Assembly: GCA_005880525.1 (NCBI GenBank)
Contig: VBFW01000030.1
Coordinates: forward strand, 1 to 10,029
Length of the DNA stretch: 10,029 bases
Direction: 5' to 3'
Source of the DNA: Chloroflexota bacterium
GTDB taxonomy: Bacteria; Chloroflexota; Dormibacteria; Dormibacterales; Dormibacteraceae
Shown: positions 1 through 6,761 of the stretch, one piece after another
Layout of the letters: each line of letters begins with the position of its first letter
Numbering within the stretch: the first letter of the stretch is position 1
The notes under the pieces: generated by a model
The model's input: only the letters and a program-made list of their open reading frames with translations
Databases searched by the model: none
Told to the model about the DNA's origin: nothing
Made by a program: the position numbers and the translations under genes

Positions 1-852
1 CATCTCGTCACCGAGTGCGCGAAGCTCGCATTCGCCGATCGCGAGGCGTGGTACGACGATCCCGACTTCGTAACTGTTCCGATCGGCGAGCTGCCGTCGC
101 GCGACTACGCGAGACGCCGGCGCGCTCTTGTCGGCGAGTCGGCGTCTCTCGACCTCCGTCCCGGTCAGGTCGGGGGTAAGGCACCGCGCCTCCCCGCGCG
201 AGGCCGGCAGGCCGTCCACGCGGAGCACTGGATCGGGACGGGCGCCCAGGCGTCCGGTGACACCGAGAGGGATACCGTGCACGTCAGCGTTGCCGACAGG
301 CACGGGAACATAGTTGCGTGCACACCGAGCGGTGGCTGGCTCCAGAGCTCGCCGGTCATTGAGGGTCTCGGCTTCTGTTTGGGCACACGAGCCCAGATGT
401 TCAACCTCGATCCACACCATCCGAACCGCGTCGAGGCAGGTAAGCGCCCGAGAACAACCCTGAGTCCGTCACTCGCATCGCGTGATGGCGTTCCGTGCCT
501 GGCCTTCGGCACTCCGGGTGGCGACCAGCAGGACCAGTGGACGCTCGAATTCTTCCTGGCCCATGTGGTGTTTGGGCTGGACATGCAGGCGGCGATGGAC
601 GCCCCGATGTTCCACACCGAGCATTTCCCGAGCTCGTTCGCCCCTCACGACGCTCATCCCGGGCGCCTGCTCGTCGAGCACATGGATGACGAGGAGGTCC
701 TCCGCGAGCTGGACCGCCGCGGTCACGAGGTGGTTGTGAGCGATCGCTGGTCGCTGGGCCGGATGTGCGCGGTGGCTCGCGATATTGACTCAGGCCTTCT
801 GTCGGCCGCGGCGAACCCACGTGGCGCCCAGGCTTACGCAGCCGGTCGCTGA
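1..852 (+). CDS. Gamma-glutamyltransferase family protein, 3' part (5' end outside window)
   Basis: The frame is open from the first base and ends at TGA 850-852, giving 283 visible residues. Family knowledge: these are N-terminal-nucleophile enzymes that self-cleave before a Thr and then transfer or hydrolyse gamma-glutamyl groups, for example from glutathione. Seen: the end of the large subunit (ADREAWYDDPDF, then a P-x-x-x-L-P-S-R-D-Y segment), then D-T-V-H with the presumed nucleophile Thr at fragment residue 92, followed by VSVADRHGN. Downstream are RPRTTLSPSL (the position of the active-site Ser-Ser of E. coli GGT, here Thr-Thr) and GTPGGDQQDQ at about 170-179 (oxyanion-hole Gly-Gly). 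From the Thr to the end is 192 residues, the usual small-subunit length, so only the large subunit is cut off by the window. The Thr-Thr-His of classical GGT is Thr-Val-His here, so this may be a GGT-like hydrolase or acylase rather than a true glutathione transpeptidase. No export signal can be judged. Confidence 0.9.
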   Translation, partial: HLVTECAKLAFADREAWYDDPDFVTVPIGELPSRDYARRRRALVGESASLDLRPGQVGGKAPRLPARGRQAVHAEHWIGTGAQASGDTERDTVHVSVADRHGNIVACTPSGGWLQSSPVIEGLGFCLGTRAQMFNLDPHHPNRVEAGKRPRTTLSPSLASRDGVPCLAFGTPGGDQQDQWTLEFFLAHVVFGLDMQAAMDAPMFHTEHFPSSFAPHDAHPGRLLVEHMDDEEVLRELDRRGHEVVVSDRWSLGRMCAVARDIDSGLLSAAANPRGAQAYAAGR

Positions 853-863
853 TCGATGTTGAT

Positions 864-869
864 AAGGAG
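864..869 (+). promoter_or_regulatory. Shine-Dalgarno for the hydroxyacyl-CoA dehydrogenase gene
   Basis: AAGGAG lies 6 nt upstream of the ATG at 876, in the 23-bp gap after the transferase stop. It fixes the start of the next gene and suggests the two genes share a transcript. Confidence 0.75.
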
Positions 870-875
870 TAACCA

Positions 876-1689
876 ATGCCTCACGACGACAAGCCAGAGA
901 AGCCCCTCGTCGCCACCATCGGCAACGGCATCATGGGTCATGGAATCGCAGAGGTCTTTGCGACCGCCGGTCATGACGTCGTGCTGATCGGACGCAGCCA
1001 CGAAAGCCTTCAGGTGGCAATCGGCAAGATTGCCGCCAGCGTGGACGAGTTCGTGGCCCGAGGGTTGCTTCGCGAAGGGAGCACCAAAGACGCACTCGCG
1101 CGCATCAAGATCGAGACCAGCCTGGAATCCGCAAAGGACGCTGGACTGGTGATAGAGGCGCTACCCGAGAACCTCGAGTTGAAGGTCGAGACATTCGGCC
1201 GGCTGGACGAGATTTGCAGTGCGACCGCAATCCTGGCCACTGCCAGTGGACATCCGGTGAGCGAGATGTCGAGCCGAGTGTCAGGCCTTGACAGGGTGAT
1301 AGCCACCCACTGGCAACCGCCTCCAATTCGCTCTGCTGCGCGAGGCTTGGGCACTGTGGGCCGATGGGGTCGCCTCGGCCTCCGCGATCGACGCGGTCGT
1401 CCGACAGAGCATCGGACGGCGACTCGGGATCACGGGACCGCTCGAGTCGGCCGATCTCGGAGGGATCGAGACGATGGTTTCATTTGCGAAGTTCCTTCTG
1501 CCAACGCTCGACGTCTCTAACGAGCCACCGGAGCGCGTAACCGCGCTAACGTCGAGCCACCCTGAAAAGGGACTCGGGGGCGTTCGCGGATTCGATGCAC
1601 GTGCGGCCGCCCACCTGCTTCAAGCGCGCCGGGACGAGCTCTTTCGATGGCTTCTCGAGGTTCCCGCGCCCACCCAAGTCGACACCTGA
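876..1689 (+). pseudogene. 3-hydroxyacyl-CoA dehydrogenase, internally deleted and frameshifted
   Basis: Intact family members oxidise L-3-hydroxyacyl-CoA to 3-ketoacyl-CoA with NAD in beta-oxidation or related acid catabolism. Seen: from ATG 876 the NAD-binding domain reads through GNGIMGHG (a GxGxxG loop, residues 16-23), VIEALPENLELK, and THW at 1305-1313 (His is the catalytic base in the family). From 1315, shifted by one base, a different frame continues with NRLQFALLREAW, DAVVRQSIGRRLG and GPLESADLGG, which is the C-terminal helical domain; it ends at TGA 1687-1689. Between THW and NRLQ a normal enzyme has roughly 48 more residues, including the catalytic Glu (P-L-V-E-V) and the P-G-F loop; here only one base (C1314) separates them. 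The pieces are 146 and 124 residues, so adding about 48 gives the usual ~318. The usual A-T-N-T-S is also one residue short (A-T-A-S). Read straight through, the first frame ends at 1520 with a Arg-rich nonsense tail. Inference: a non-functional gene, unless this is an assembly error. Confidence 0.85.
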
Positions 1690-1697
1690 CTGCTCGG

Positions 1698-1925
1698 ATG
1701 AGCAAGTTCGGCGGCGTGTTCCTCATCCTGCTGCTTGCCGCGACGATCAACGCTGCGAGGCCGCCCTCGACAGGCGGCGCACGGTCTGCTAACCCGGACA
1801 TTGCCGCCAATGAGCAGCTGACCGCGCTCAACGGTGCGCTGCTCTTCATTCTTCTGGCCGCGATTGCCATCACTGTGTTGTTCATTCGGCCGTTGCTGGC
1901 AGTGCACTCAACTGGTGGTGGTTGA
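1698..1925 (+). CDS. Small two-helix membrane protein, function unknown
   Basis: 75 residues, family not recognised. The start chosen is ATG 1698, 8 bp after the dehydrogenase stop. An in-frame ATG at 1647 would add 17 residues (Arg/His/Ser-rich) that lie wholly inside the dehydrogenase coding region. No strong ribosome binding site precedes either ATG, so expression may depend on translational coupling. Seen: a hydrophobic segment at residues 4-17 (FGGVFLILLLAATI) that could be a signal anchor, a polar linker at 18-45 with Pro, Gly and Asn, and a second hydrophobic helix at about 46-67 (ALLFILLAAIAITVLFI) followed by R-P-L-L and a short Gly-rich tail. The composition looks like a genuine membrane protein rather than a GC-rich shadow: Leu, Ile and Ala cluster in two blocks. 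Its stop codon lies in the arm of the inverted repeat at 1922-1954. Confidence 0.65.
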   Translation: MSKFGGVFLILLLAATINAARPPSTGGARSANPDIAANEQLTALNGALLFILLAAIAITVLFIRPLLAVHSTGGG

Positions 1926-1954
1926 GCTCGCCCTCCTACCGCCGGCGAGCTCAA
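1922..1954. terminator. Perfect 11-bp inverted repeat between convergent genes, probable bidirectional terminator
   Basis: TTGAGCTCGCC (1922-1932) and GGCGAGCTCAA (1944-1954) are exact reverse complements, separated by an 11-nt pyrimidine-rich loop. The plus-strand gene stops at TGA 1923-1925 and the minus-strand gene at TGA 1953-1951, so both stops sit at mirrored places in the stem. There is no T-run on either side, so it is not a textbook intrinsic terminator; a strong GC-rich hairpin could still end or protect both transcripts. Only 25 bp separate the two genes. Confidence 0.7.
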
Positions 1955-3546
1955 GAGCAGCCATCGTCCGCCGCGCGCACCGCGTTATGCAAGGCCGCGC
2001 GCGAGGCTTCGAACTGTTCCAGGGGAACGAGAAGGTTGTCGGCGATCGCCTGGCGTACCTCGCGGCTGATTCGCGCGCTCACGCGCTTTGCCCACCGTCG
2101 CCCGAGCCAGCCGGCGTGGAGCCCCAGCAGCTTTGCCAGAATGTAGCCGCCGAGGAGACTTGCAGCAAGAAGCACGACTGGCGTTGGCACGGGCCCCAGA
2201 TACGGCACGGGGATCGCGCCCACCGGCGCGTCGTGGATGACAAAGAGGGACGCGAACCAGAGCAGGGAGAAGACGAGGAGAGCCGTCACGGCATATTGGG
2301 CGATGCTGATGACGGACCACAGCGCGCTCGTGGGCACCTGGAAATTGGCTGTTTCAGCACCGAGGGAACGATCAATCGTCTCCGTGAGTCGATGATCCAG
2401 CAATGCCGGCGCGCTGAGCGCGGCGAGCGCGCCGCGGAGCGGTGCGGGAACCGAAGGTAGCTCCGAGGTCACGAGGTCGCGCAGGGGCTCGACCGCTGGC
2501 GCGAGCGAGCCGCGCAGCTGCCAGCGCCTCAGGAAGTCAACTGGGTCTGCCGACGTCCGAGCCCGGCCGCTCAGCCGGTAGATCGCGCTTGTCAGGCGAC
2601 CGAGCGGCCCCGCGCCGCGCCGCCGAGCCGCGAACCGCGTCGCCGCGACGGCTTGACGCTCGAGGCCTGCGACGTCGATGAGAGCGAGGGCGCCTGCCGC
2701 AACAGAAGAGAGAGCGCGCTCCCGACGCGCCGGCGCGATGAGCGGAGCAGCAGTCCCCTCCAGGACGCCCGCGCCGGCGGCGAGGTCACGCACGGCCTCG
2801 CGTGCTTCGGCGGCAATGCGAGATGCGACCACGCGCTTCGCCTCGACCCCAGACTCGAGCCATTCGCGTAGTTCGCGGATGCCCGCGGCGCCCTCTCGCG
2901 CGCGAGTGGCGACGACGTCCACGGCGGCGGCACCGTCCTTACGCAGCTGGTCACGCATGTCATCGGCAACGCGGCGCGTGTCTTCGGGAGTCAGAAGATC
3001 GCTGCGGTTGAGGACCACGATCTGGCGCCGGATGCGCGGCGCGAACTCCCTTAAGTACGCGCCGTGCATGACGTGATCTTTGTATTTCTCCGGATCCACG
3101 ATCCACAGGACGGCGTCGACGCGGGGAAGCAGTGCATCCACGCGGTCTCTGTGCGCTCGAGCGATCGAATCGAAGTCGGGAAGGTCGATCACGGCGACAT
3201 CGGCGAGCGCGCCGCCAGCGTGCTCGCGCACCTCGCTGATGCCGAGCCACTGCAGCAGACCGGCGAGCTCCCGGCCGCGGCTGGATGGGACCCACGCGAC
3301 TGCTTCTGATGTCGTCGGCCGGCGCGCGCTGGCCAGGCTCACGTTCTCGCCCGCGATCGCGTTCAACAACGTCGACTTGCCGACGCCGGTGCCGCCGGCC
3401 AGCGCAAGGACGTATGCGCTGCTCGGGAAACCAAGCCGCGCCCGCGTGGTCTCGCGGGTGACCACCGCGGCGCTTGCGTCGAGGCCAAGCGCCTTCGCGG
3501 CAGCGATCGCCTCGTCGAGGCTCCCCAGGCAGCGATCGACGTTCAC
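1951..3546 (-). CDS. Membrane-anchored GTPase, dynamin-like/Era-like (second of pair)
   Basis: 531 residues from GTG 3546 to TGA 1951. The start is chosen because GTG overlaps the stop of the upstream GTPase gene by 4 bp (GTGA), a normal coupling arrangement. The frame is open further back to 3972, but that stretch lies in the upstream gene and is Arg-rich nonsense. Seen: P-loop G-G-T-G-V-G-K-S-T (51-59), R-P-T-T around 76-79 (G2), D-L-P-D-F-D-S at 121-127 (G3, with Asp where DxxG has Gly), N-R-S-D at 180-183 (G4, NKxD-type) and A-T-R near 213 (G5). A long charged helical region follows, then two hydrophobic helices at about 410-436 and 451-475, then a basic/amphipathic tail. Likely role, by family inference: GTP-driven membrane binding or remodelling together with its neighbour, at the cytoplasmic face. 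Alternatives are a TrmE/Era-like ribosome-associated GTPase, less likely because of the C-terminal membrane segments. Confidence 0.85.
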   Translation of the reverse strand: MNVDRCLGSLDEAIAAAKALGLDASAAVVTRETTRARLGFPSSAYVLALAGGTGVGKSTLLNAIAGENVSLASARRPTTSEAVAWVPSSRGRELAGLLQWLGISEVREHAGGALADVAVIDLPDFDSIARAHRDRVDALLPRVDAVLWIVDPEKYKDHVMHGAYLREFAPRIRRQIVVLNRSDLLTPEDTRRVADDMRDQLRKDGAAAVDVVATRAREGAAGIRELREWLESGVEAKRVVASRIAAEAREAVRDLAAGAGVLEGTAAPLIAPARRERALSSVAAGALALIDVAGLERQAVAATRFAARRRGAGPLGRLTSAIYRLSGRARTSADPVDFLRRWQLRGSLAPAVEPLRDLVTSELPSVPAPLRGALAALSAPALLDHRLTETIDRSLGAETANFQVPTSALWSVISIAQYAVTALLVFSLLWFASLFVIHDAPVGAIPVPYLGPVPTPVVLLAASLLGGYILAKLLGLHAGWLGRRWAKRVSARISREVRQAIADNLLVPLEQFEASRAALHNAVRAADDGCS

Positions 3547-5216
3547 GGCGCGATGCCTGCGACCGCTGCACGCAGCTCTGCTGCAAGCTCGCGCATGGGT
3601 CCGGGCGCGGGTGCTAGCGCCTCGAAACGGGCGCGCTCGGCCTCGAAGAGCGAGGTGAGGAGGATAAGGAGCCGGGCGCGCGCTTTGGAGATTAGCTCCC
3701 CCATCGCGCCTTCGCCGAAGATCGCCTCGAGAAGCTTCTGATTGAGGAATGCCGTCCCGGCGGCGATCCCCACCTCGGCGCCCGTCAGGCCGGCGGTGTA
3801 CGCGAACACGCCGAGCATCACCGCGACGGCGACGGCGTTCACTCCGAGCGCCGCGACTTGTGCAACTGCACGCTTGCGGCCGGCGTGCGCCCGGACGTCG
3901 TCGACGATAGCTCCCATCCAGGCACCCAGGCCTTCTCGAACGGCAGAGCCGAATCCTTCCGATGCGGACCACAGGGCGTGATTGGCGGCTACGAGCGCAG
4001 CGGCTTCCGATCGCTCGGACCAGGCGATCGAGGTCCGCCGCGCCGCATCAGTTGCGTGACGAAGTGCGAGCGCCTCGAGCGTGGTCGTCATCTCGGCCTC
4101 GACGACTGTCACCGGCGCAGCCGGCGTTCCGCGGAACGCGGTGATCAGAATCGCGCGCAGCCTGCCGATGCCTGAGGAGATGAATCTCGCCACCTGGTCC
4201 GCGCCGACGAAGTCGTTCCACCGGCGCAACACCTCCTCACGCAACATGAGGCCGGCCTGCATCGCCCTGGCCAGCGAAGCGAGCTCTTCGGCGTACGTGG
4301 TTGCGGCGATCCGCCGCAGCGCATCGGCGTCGATGGCCTCGTGCTCAAGGTCGTCGGCGATGCTGTGCGCGAGCGGTGCGAGGCCCCTAAGCGAACCCGC
4401 CAGCGCCCGGGTCGCGACGTCGCGGCGCTCGTCCGCCTCGGCGGCGAGGCGCGCTATTCGCTCGAGGAGCGGGCGCGCCTTTTCGCGCGCAAGTCCGTTG
4501 ACGCGCGGATCGACGTCGCCTTCATCGATTGCGATCAGCTCGACCGGCTGCTTCTTATCCGGTGTGTCGGTCTCGCTGAGGAGGCGTTTGGCGTCGGCAA
4601 CCACCGCCCTCCGATCCTCTTCATCAGCCGGCACACGGTTCAGCACCACCACGAGCGGAAGGCCACGCTCGCGTACCCGGTGCAGCACCTCCCAGGGCAC
4701 CAGGTCTGCGTAGCGCGTCGCGGTCGTCACGAAGACGCAGAGATCGCTGATCTCCACCAGCACGTCGGCCAGCTCGCGATTGTCGCGCTCGACGGAGTCG
4801 ATGTCCGGCGCATCGATGACGGCAACGCCATCCGCGGTAGCGGGCACCGCCGCCAGCCTCAGCCTCTCCTTCGCGATGGCTGCGAGGCGGCCGCTGGCGA
4901 GAATGCGATTCGAATCGCTCTCGCTCGTGTACAGAACCGCATCCTTCGTCGTCGGCCGCAGCACGCCGGCTTTGCTGACCTCGGCGCCGGCAATCGTGTT
5001 CAGCAGCGACGACTTGCCCGCGCCGGTGGGTCCGAGGAGCAGCACCAGCAGCGGCGCATCGAGATCCGCCAGGCGCGGAAGCACGAACCCCTCGAGGTGG
5101 TCGTGCAGCTGTCTTGTCCGTGCCTCGGCTGCGGGGTTCGCCGTTGGAAACGCAAAGCGCCGGTCGGCCAGCGCCGCGAGGCGATTGCACCGCTCTATGA
5201 GCTCGTTCGAGTCCAC
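3543..5216 (-). CDS. Dynamin-like/Era-like GTPase (first of pair)
   Basis: 557 residues from GTG 5216 to TGA 3543. No good ribosome binding site is visible upstream of this GTG, so the exact start is moderately sure; the N-terminus has a sensible helical sequence (NELIERCNRLAAL). Seen: P-loop G-P-T-G-A-G-K-S-S (62-70), L-R-P-T-T (86-90, G2), D-A-P-D-I-D-S (135-141, G3 with Asp in the Gly position), and V-V-V-L-N-R-V-P (189-196) at the G4 position, where the Asp of NKxD is not in register. A long alpha-helical region at about 245-445 may be the stalk of a dynamin-like fold. A hydrophobic stretch at about 451-491 (VAQVAALGVNAVAVAVMLGV and on) can enter the membrane. It is coupled to the next gene by a 4-bp overlap, so the two products are probably made together and may form a heteromer, as known for paired bacterial dynamins such as DynA/DynB of Streptomyces. 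The specific function is unknown. Confidence 0.85.
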   Translation of the reverse strand: MDSNELIERCNRLAALADRRFAFPTANPAAEARTRQLHDHLEGFVLPRLADLDAPLLVLLLGPTGAGKSSLLNTIAGAEVSKAGVLRPTTKDAVLYTSESDSNRILASGRLAAIAKERLRLAAVPATADGVAVIDAPDIDSVERDNRELADVLVEISDLCVFVTTATRYADLVPWEVLHRVRERGLPLVVVLNRVPADEEDRRAVVADAKRLLSETDTPDKKQPVELIAIDEGDVDPRVNGLAREKARPLLERIARLAAEADERRDVATRALAGSLRGLAPLAHSIADDLEHEAIDADALRRIAATTYAEELASLARAMQAGLMLREEVLRRWNDFVGADQVARFISSGIGRLRAILITAFRGTPAAPVTVVEAEMTTTLEALALRHATDAARRTSIAWSERSEAAALVAANHALWSASEGFGSAVREGLGAWMGAIVDDVRAHAGRKRAVAQVAALGVNAVAVAVMLGVFAYTAGLTGAEVGIAAGTAFLNQKLLEAIFGEGAMGELISKARARLLILLTSLFEAERARFEALAPAPGPMRELAAELRAAVAGIAP

Positions 5217-5293
5217 GGCCGCACTCTACTGATGGCGGACCAGGTTGGGGCCGTTCAGGGTCCGGCTTTCTGAAGTATCGCCCTTTAGCTGAG
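5217..5293 (-). other. 77-bp gap between livF-like and GTPase genes, with competing short hairpins
   Basis: No clear sigma-70 promoter and no T-rich terminator is visible. In the minus-strand RNA, segment B (CGGACCC, 5264-5258) can pair with A (GGGTCTG, 5303-5297, at the end of the transporter gene; 7 pairs with one G-U) or with C (GGTCCG, 5241-5236; 6 pairs). These are mutually exclusive. A short palindrome TAGCTGAGCTA lies at 5286-5296 over the stop codon. The pairings are short enough to be chance in GC-rich DNA. Confidence 0.25.
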
Positions 5294-6010
5294 CTACAGA
5301 CCCAGGTAGGCCTTGCGGATGTTAGGGTCGTCTCGCAAGTCGGCCGCGGCGCCGGCAAGCACCATCCGACCGTTTTCCAGGACGTACGCACGCTGGGCGA
5401 CATCGAGCGCAACGAGCACGTCCTGCTCGACCAGCAGCAGGGCGGTGCCCGCCGAGTGGATGTCCTTCACCACGTCGATCAGCCGGTCGACGATCTTGGG
5501 CGCCAGCCCCAGGGACATCTCGTCCACCATCAGGAGCTTCGGTCGCGCCATCAGACCGCGGCCGATCGCGACCATCTGTTGCTCGCCTCCAGAAAGCGTG
5601 CGCGCCTCCCGGTTCAGTTTGTCCTTGAGAGCCGGGAAGTACTCGAGCACGCTTCGCACCTCCGTATCGATGTCGCCGTCACGACGCGCGTATGCACCGA
5701 GCCGCAAGTTCTTCTCAACCGACATCGTGTCGAAGAGCCGACGGCCCTGGGGCACGTGCGCGATACCAGCCTTGACGATGGCCTCAGGACGCGCGTTCGT
5801 GATATCGCGTCCCGAGAATGCGATGCTCCCCGCTCTCGCACGCACGAGCCCGCTCAGTGTGCCGAGCAAGGTGGACTTGCCGGCACCGTTTGCGCCCACC
5901 AGGGCAATGAGCTCCCCCCGTGCGATTTCCATGTCGATCTCGAACAGAACGGGCCCTGCCGCGAAGCCTGCGGTCAGGCCGTTCACACGAAGGAGCTGTT
6001 CAGCTGCCAC
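5294..6010 (-). CDS. livF: Branched-chain-type amino-acid ABC transporter ATPase LivF
   Basis: 238 residues, the usual LivF length, from GTG 6010 (11-bp overlap with the end of livG) to TAG 5294. GAGGCGG just upstream (6021-6015) is a fair Shine-Dalgarno and supports this start. It is one of two cytoplasmic nucleotide-binding subunits that power the permease pair LivH/LivM. Seen: Walker A G-A-N-G-A-G-K-S (39-46), Q-loop in H-V-P-Q-G-R (Gln 88), signature L-S-G-G-E-Q-Q (139-145), Walker B L-L-M-V-D-E (159-164) followed by M-S-L-G-L-A-P, and V-E-Q-D where many ABC ATPases have the H-loop (LivF proteins usually have Gln here). P-Q-G-R-R-L-F and Y-V-L-E-N-G-R are typical of LivF rather than LivG. 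The D-E-M-S after Walker B, instead of the common D-E-P-S, is a small variation that keeps the catalytic Glu. Confidence 0.95.
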   Translation of the reverse strand: MAAEQLLRVNGLTAGFAAGPVLFEIDMEIARGELIALVGANGAGKSTLLGTLSGLVRARAGSIAFSGRDITNARPEAIVKAGIAHVPQGRRLFDTMSVEKNLRLGAYARRDGDIDTEVRSVLEYFPALKDKLNREARTLSGGEQQMVAIGRGLMARPKLLMVDEMSLGLAPKIVDRLIDVVKDIHSAGTALLLVEQDVLVALDVAQRAYVLENGRMVLAGAAADLRDDPNIRKAYLGL

Positions 6011-6761
6011 GTAGCCGCCTCGCGTATCGCTCGCCGAGGTAAGCCTGGATCACTCGCTCGTCGCGGAGGACGACGTCCGGCGGCCCGTCGGCCAGCATGC
6101 GGCCGACGTCTAGCACAACCACCCTCGCGCACACGCCGACGATCACGCGCATGACGTGCTCGATCAGGACGACGGTCACGCCGCTTTGGTGGACGGCCCG
6201 GACCATCTCGAGCGCGTCATCGATCTCCACCGGGTTGAGCCCGGCCATCACCTCGTCGAGCAGGAGCAGCTTCGGCCGAGTCGCCACGGCCCTGGCGACC
6301 TCAAGCCGCTTGCGGTCCGGGATGGTCATGGCGCTGACAGGCAGGTCCGCCTTCGATCGCAGGCCGACCAGCTCGAGCACGCCGTCGGCGCGTCCGAAAG
6401 CCGCCCCGAGCCGGGGCCGGTCCTCATCGCTGCCGAACAGCGCACCCGCCACGACGTTCTCGCGAACCGTCATCGAGGTGAAGGGCTTGACGATCTGAAA
6501 AGTCCTGCCGATACCGAGCCGTGCCACCCTGAAGGGAGCCAGCCCGGCGATCGATTCGCCCTGCCAGCGAACGTCCCCGCCGTCAAGCCTGTACACCCCG
6601 CTGATGCAGTTGAGCAACGTGGTCTTGCCCGCGCCGTTCGGCCCGATGACGCCGAGGATCTCCCCTTTCCCAATCGCGAACGTGACATCGTCGACGGCTG
6701 CCACGCCGCCAAAGCGCTTGGTGACGTTCTTCAGCTCGAGCTGAGGATCCACAGACGTCAC
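6000..6761 (-). CDS. livG: Branched-chain-type amino-acid ABC transporter ATPase LivG
   Basis: 253 residues from GTG 6761, overlapping the livM stop by 4 bp (GTGA), to TGA 6000. It is the second cytoplasmic ATPase of the transporter, forming a heterodimer with LivF. Seen: Walker A G-P-N-G-A-G-K-T (40-47), G-R-T-F-Q (Q-loop Gln 89) followed by I-V-K-P-F and M-T-V-R-E-N-V typical of LivG, Walker B L-L-L-L-D-E (165-170) then V-M-A-G-L-N-P, and the H-loop L-I-E-H-V-M (His 202). The signature region reads A-M-T-I-P-D-R-K-R-L-E (144-154), with no canonical L-S-G-G-Q. Divergent C-loops are known to me in part of the LivG family, and all other ATPase residues are present, so I take it as active. The C-terminal Y-L-G-E is characteristic. 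Confidence 0.95.
   Translation of the reverse strand: MTSVDPQLELKNVTKRFGGVAAVDDVTFAIGKGEILGVIGPNGAGKTTLLNCISGVYRLDGGDVRWQGESIAGLAPFRVARLGIGRTFQIVKPFTSMTVRENVVAGALFGSDEDRPRLGAAFGRADGVLELVGLRSKADLPVSAMTIPDRKRLEVARAVATRPKLLLLDEVMAGLNPVEIDDALEMVRAVHQSGVTVVLIEHVMRVIVGVCARVVVLDVGRMLADGPPDVVLRDERVIQAYLGERYARRLRGS

Noticed and set aside
1474..1689. A separate 71-residue gene on the plus strand.
   Set aside because: It is the tail of the dehydrogenase C-terminal domain, whose match begins earlier at 1315 in the same frame.
3547..3972. Upstream extension of the second GTPase reading frame (142 extra codons).
   Set aside because: It lies fully inside the first GTPase gene, is Arg-rich without domain signal, and the GTG at 3546 overlaps the upstream stop in a normal GTGA coupling.
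4341..5273. Long plus-strand open frame of 310 codons opposite the first GTPase.
   Set aside because: It is antisense to a clearly coding gene, Arg/His/Gln-rich, and matches no family; long antisense frames are expected in GC-rich coding DNA. The same holds for 5456-6154 and 6156-6794 opposite livF and livG.
5258..5303. tRNA-like stretch on the minus strand: GGGTCTG-TAGCTCAGCT with a matching CGGACCC.
   Set aside because: Only about 46 nt from arm to arm, with no anticodon stem or T-arm, and the 5' arm is the last codons of livF. The TAGCTCAG resemblance is coincidental.
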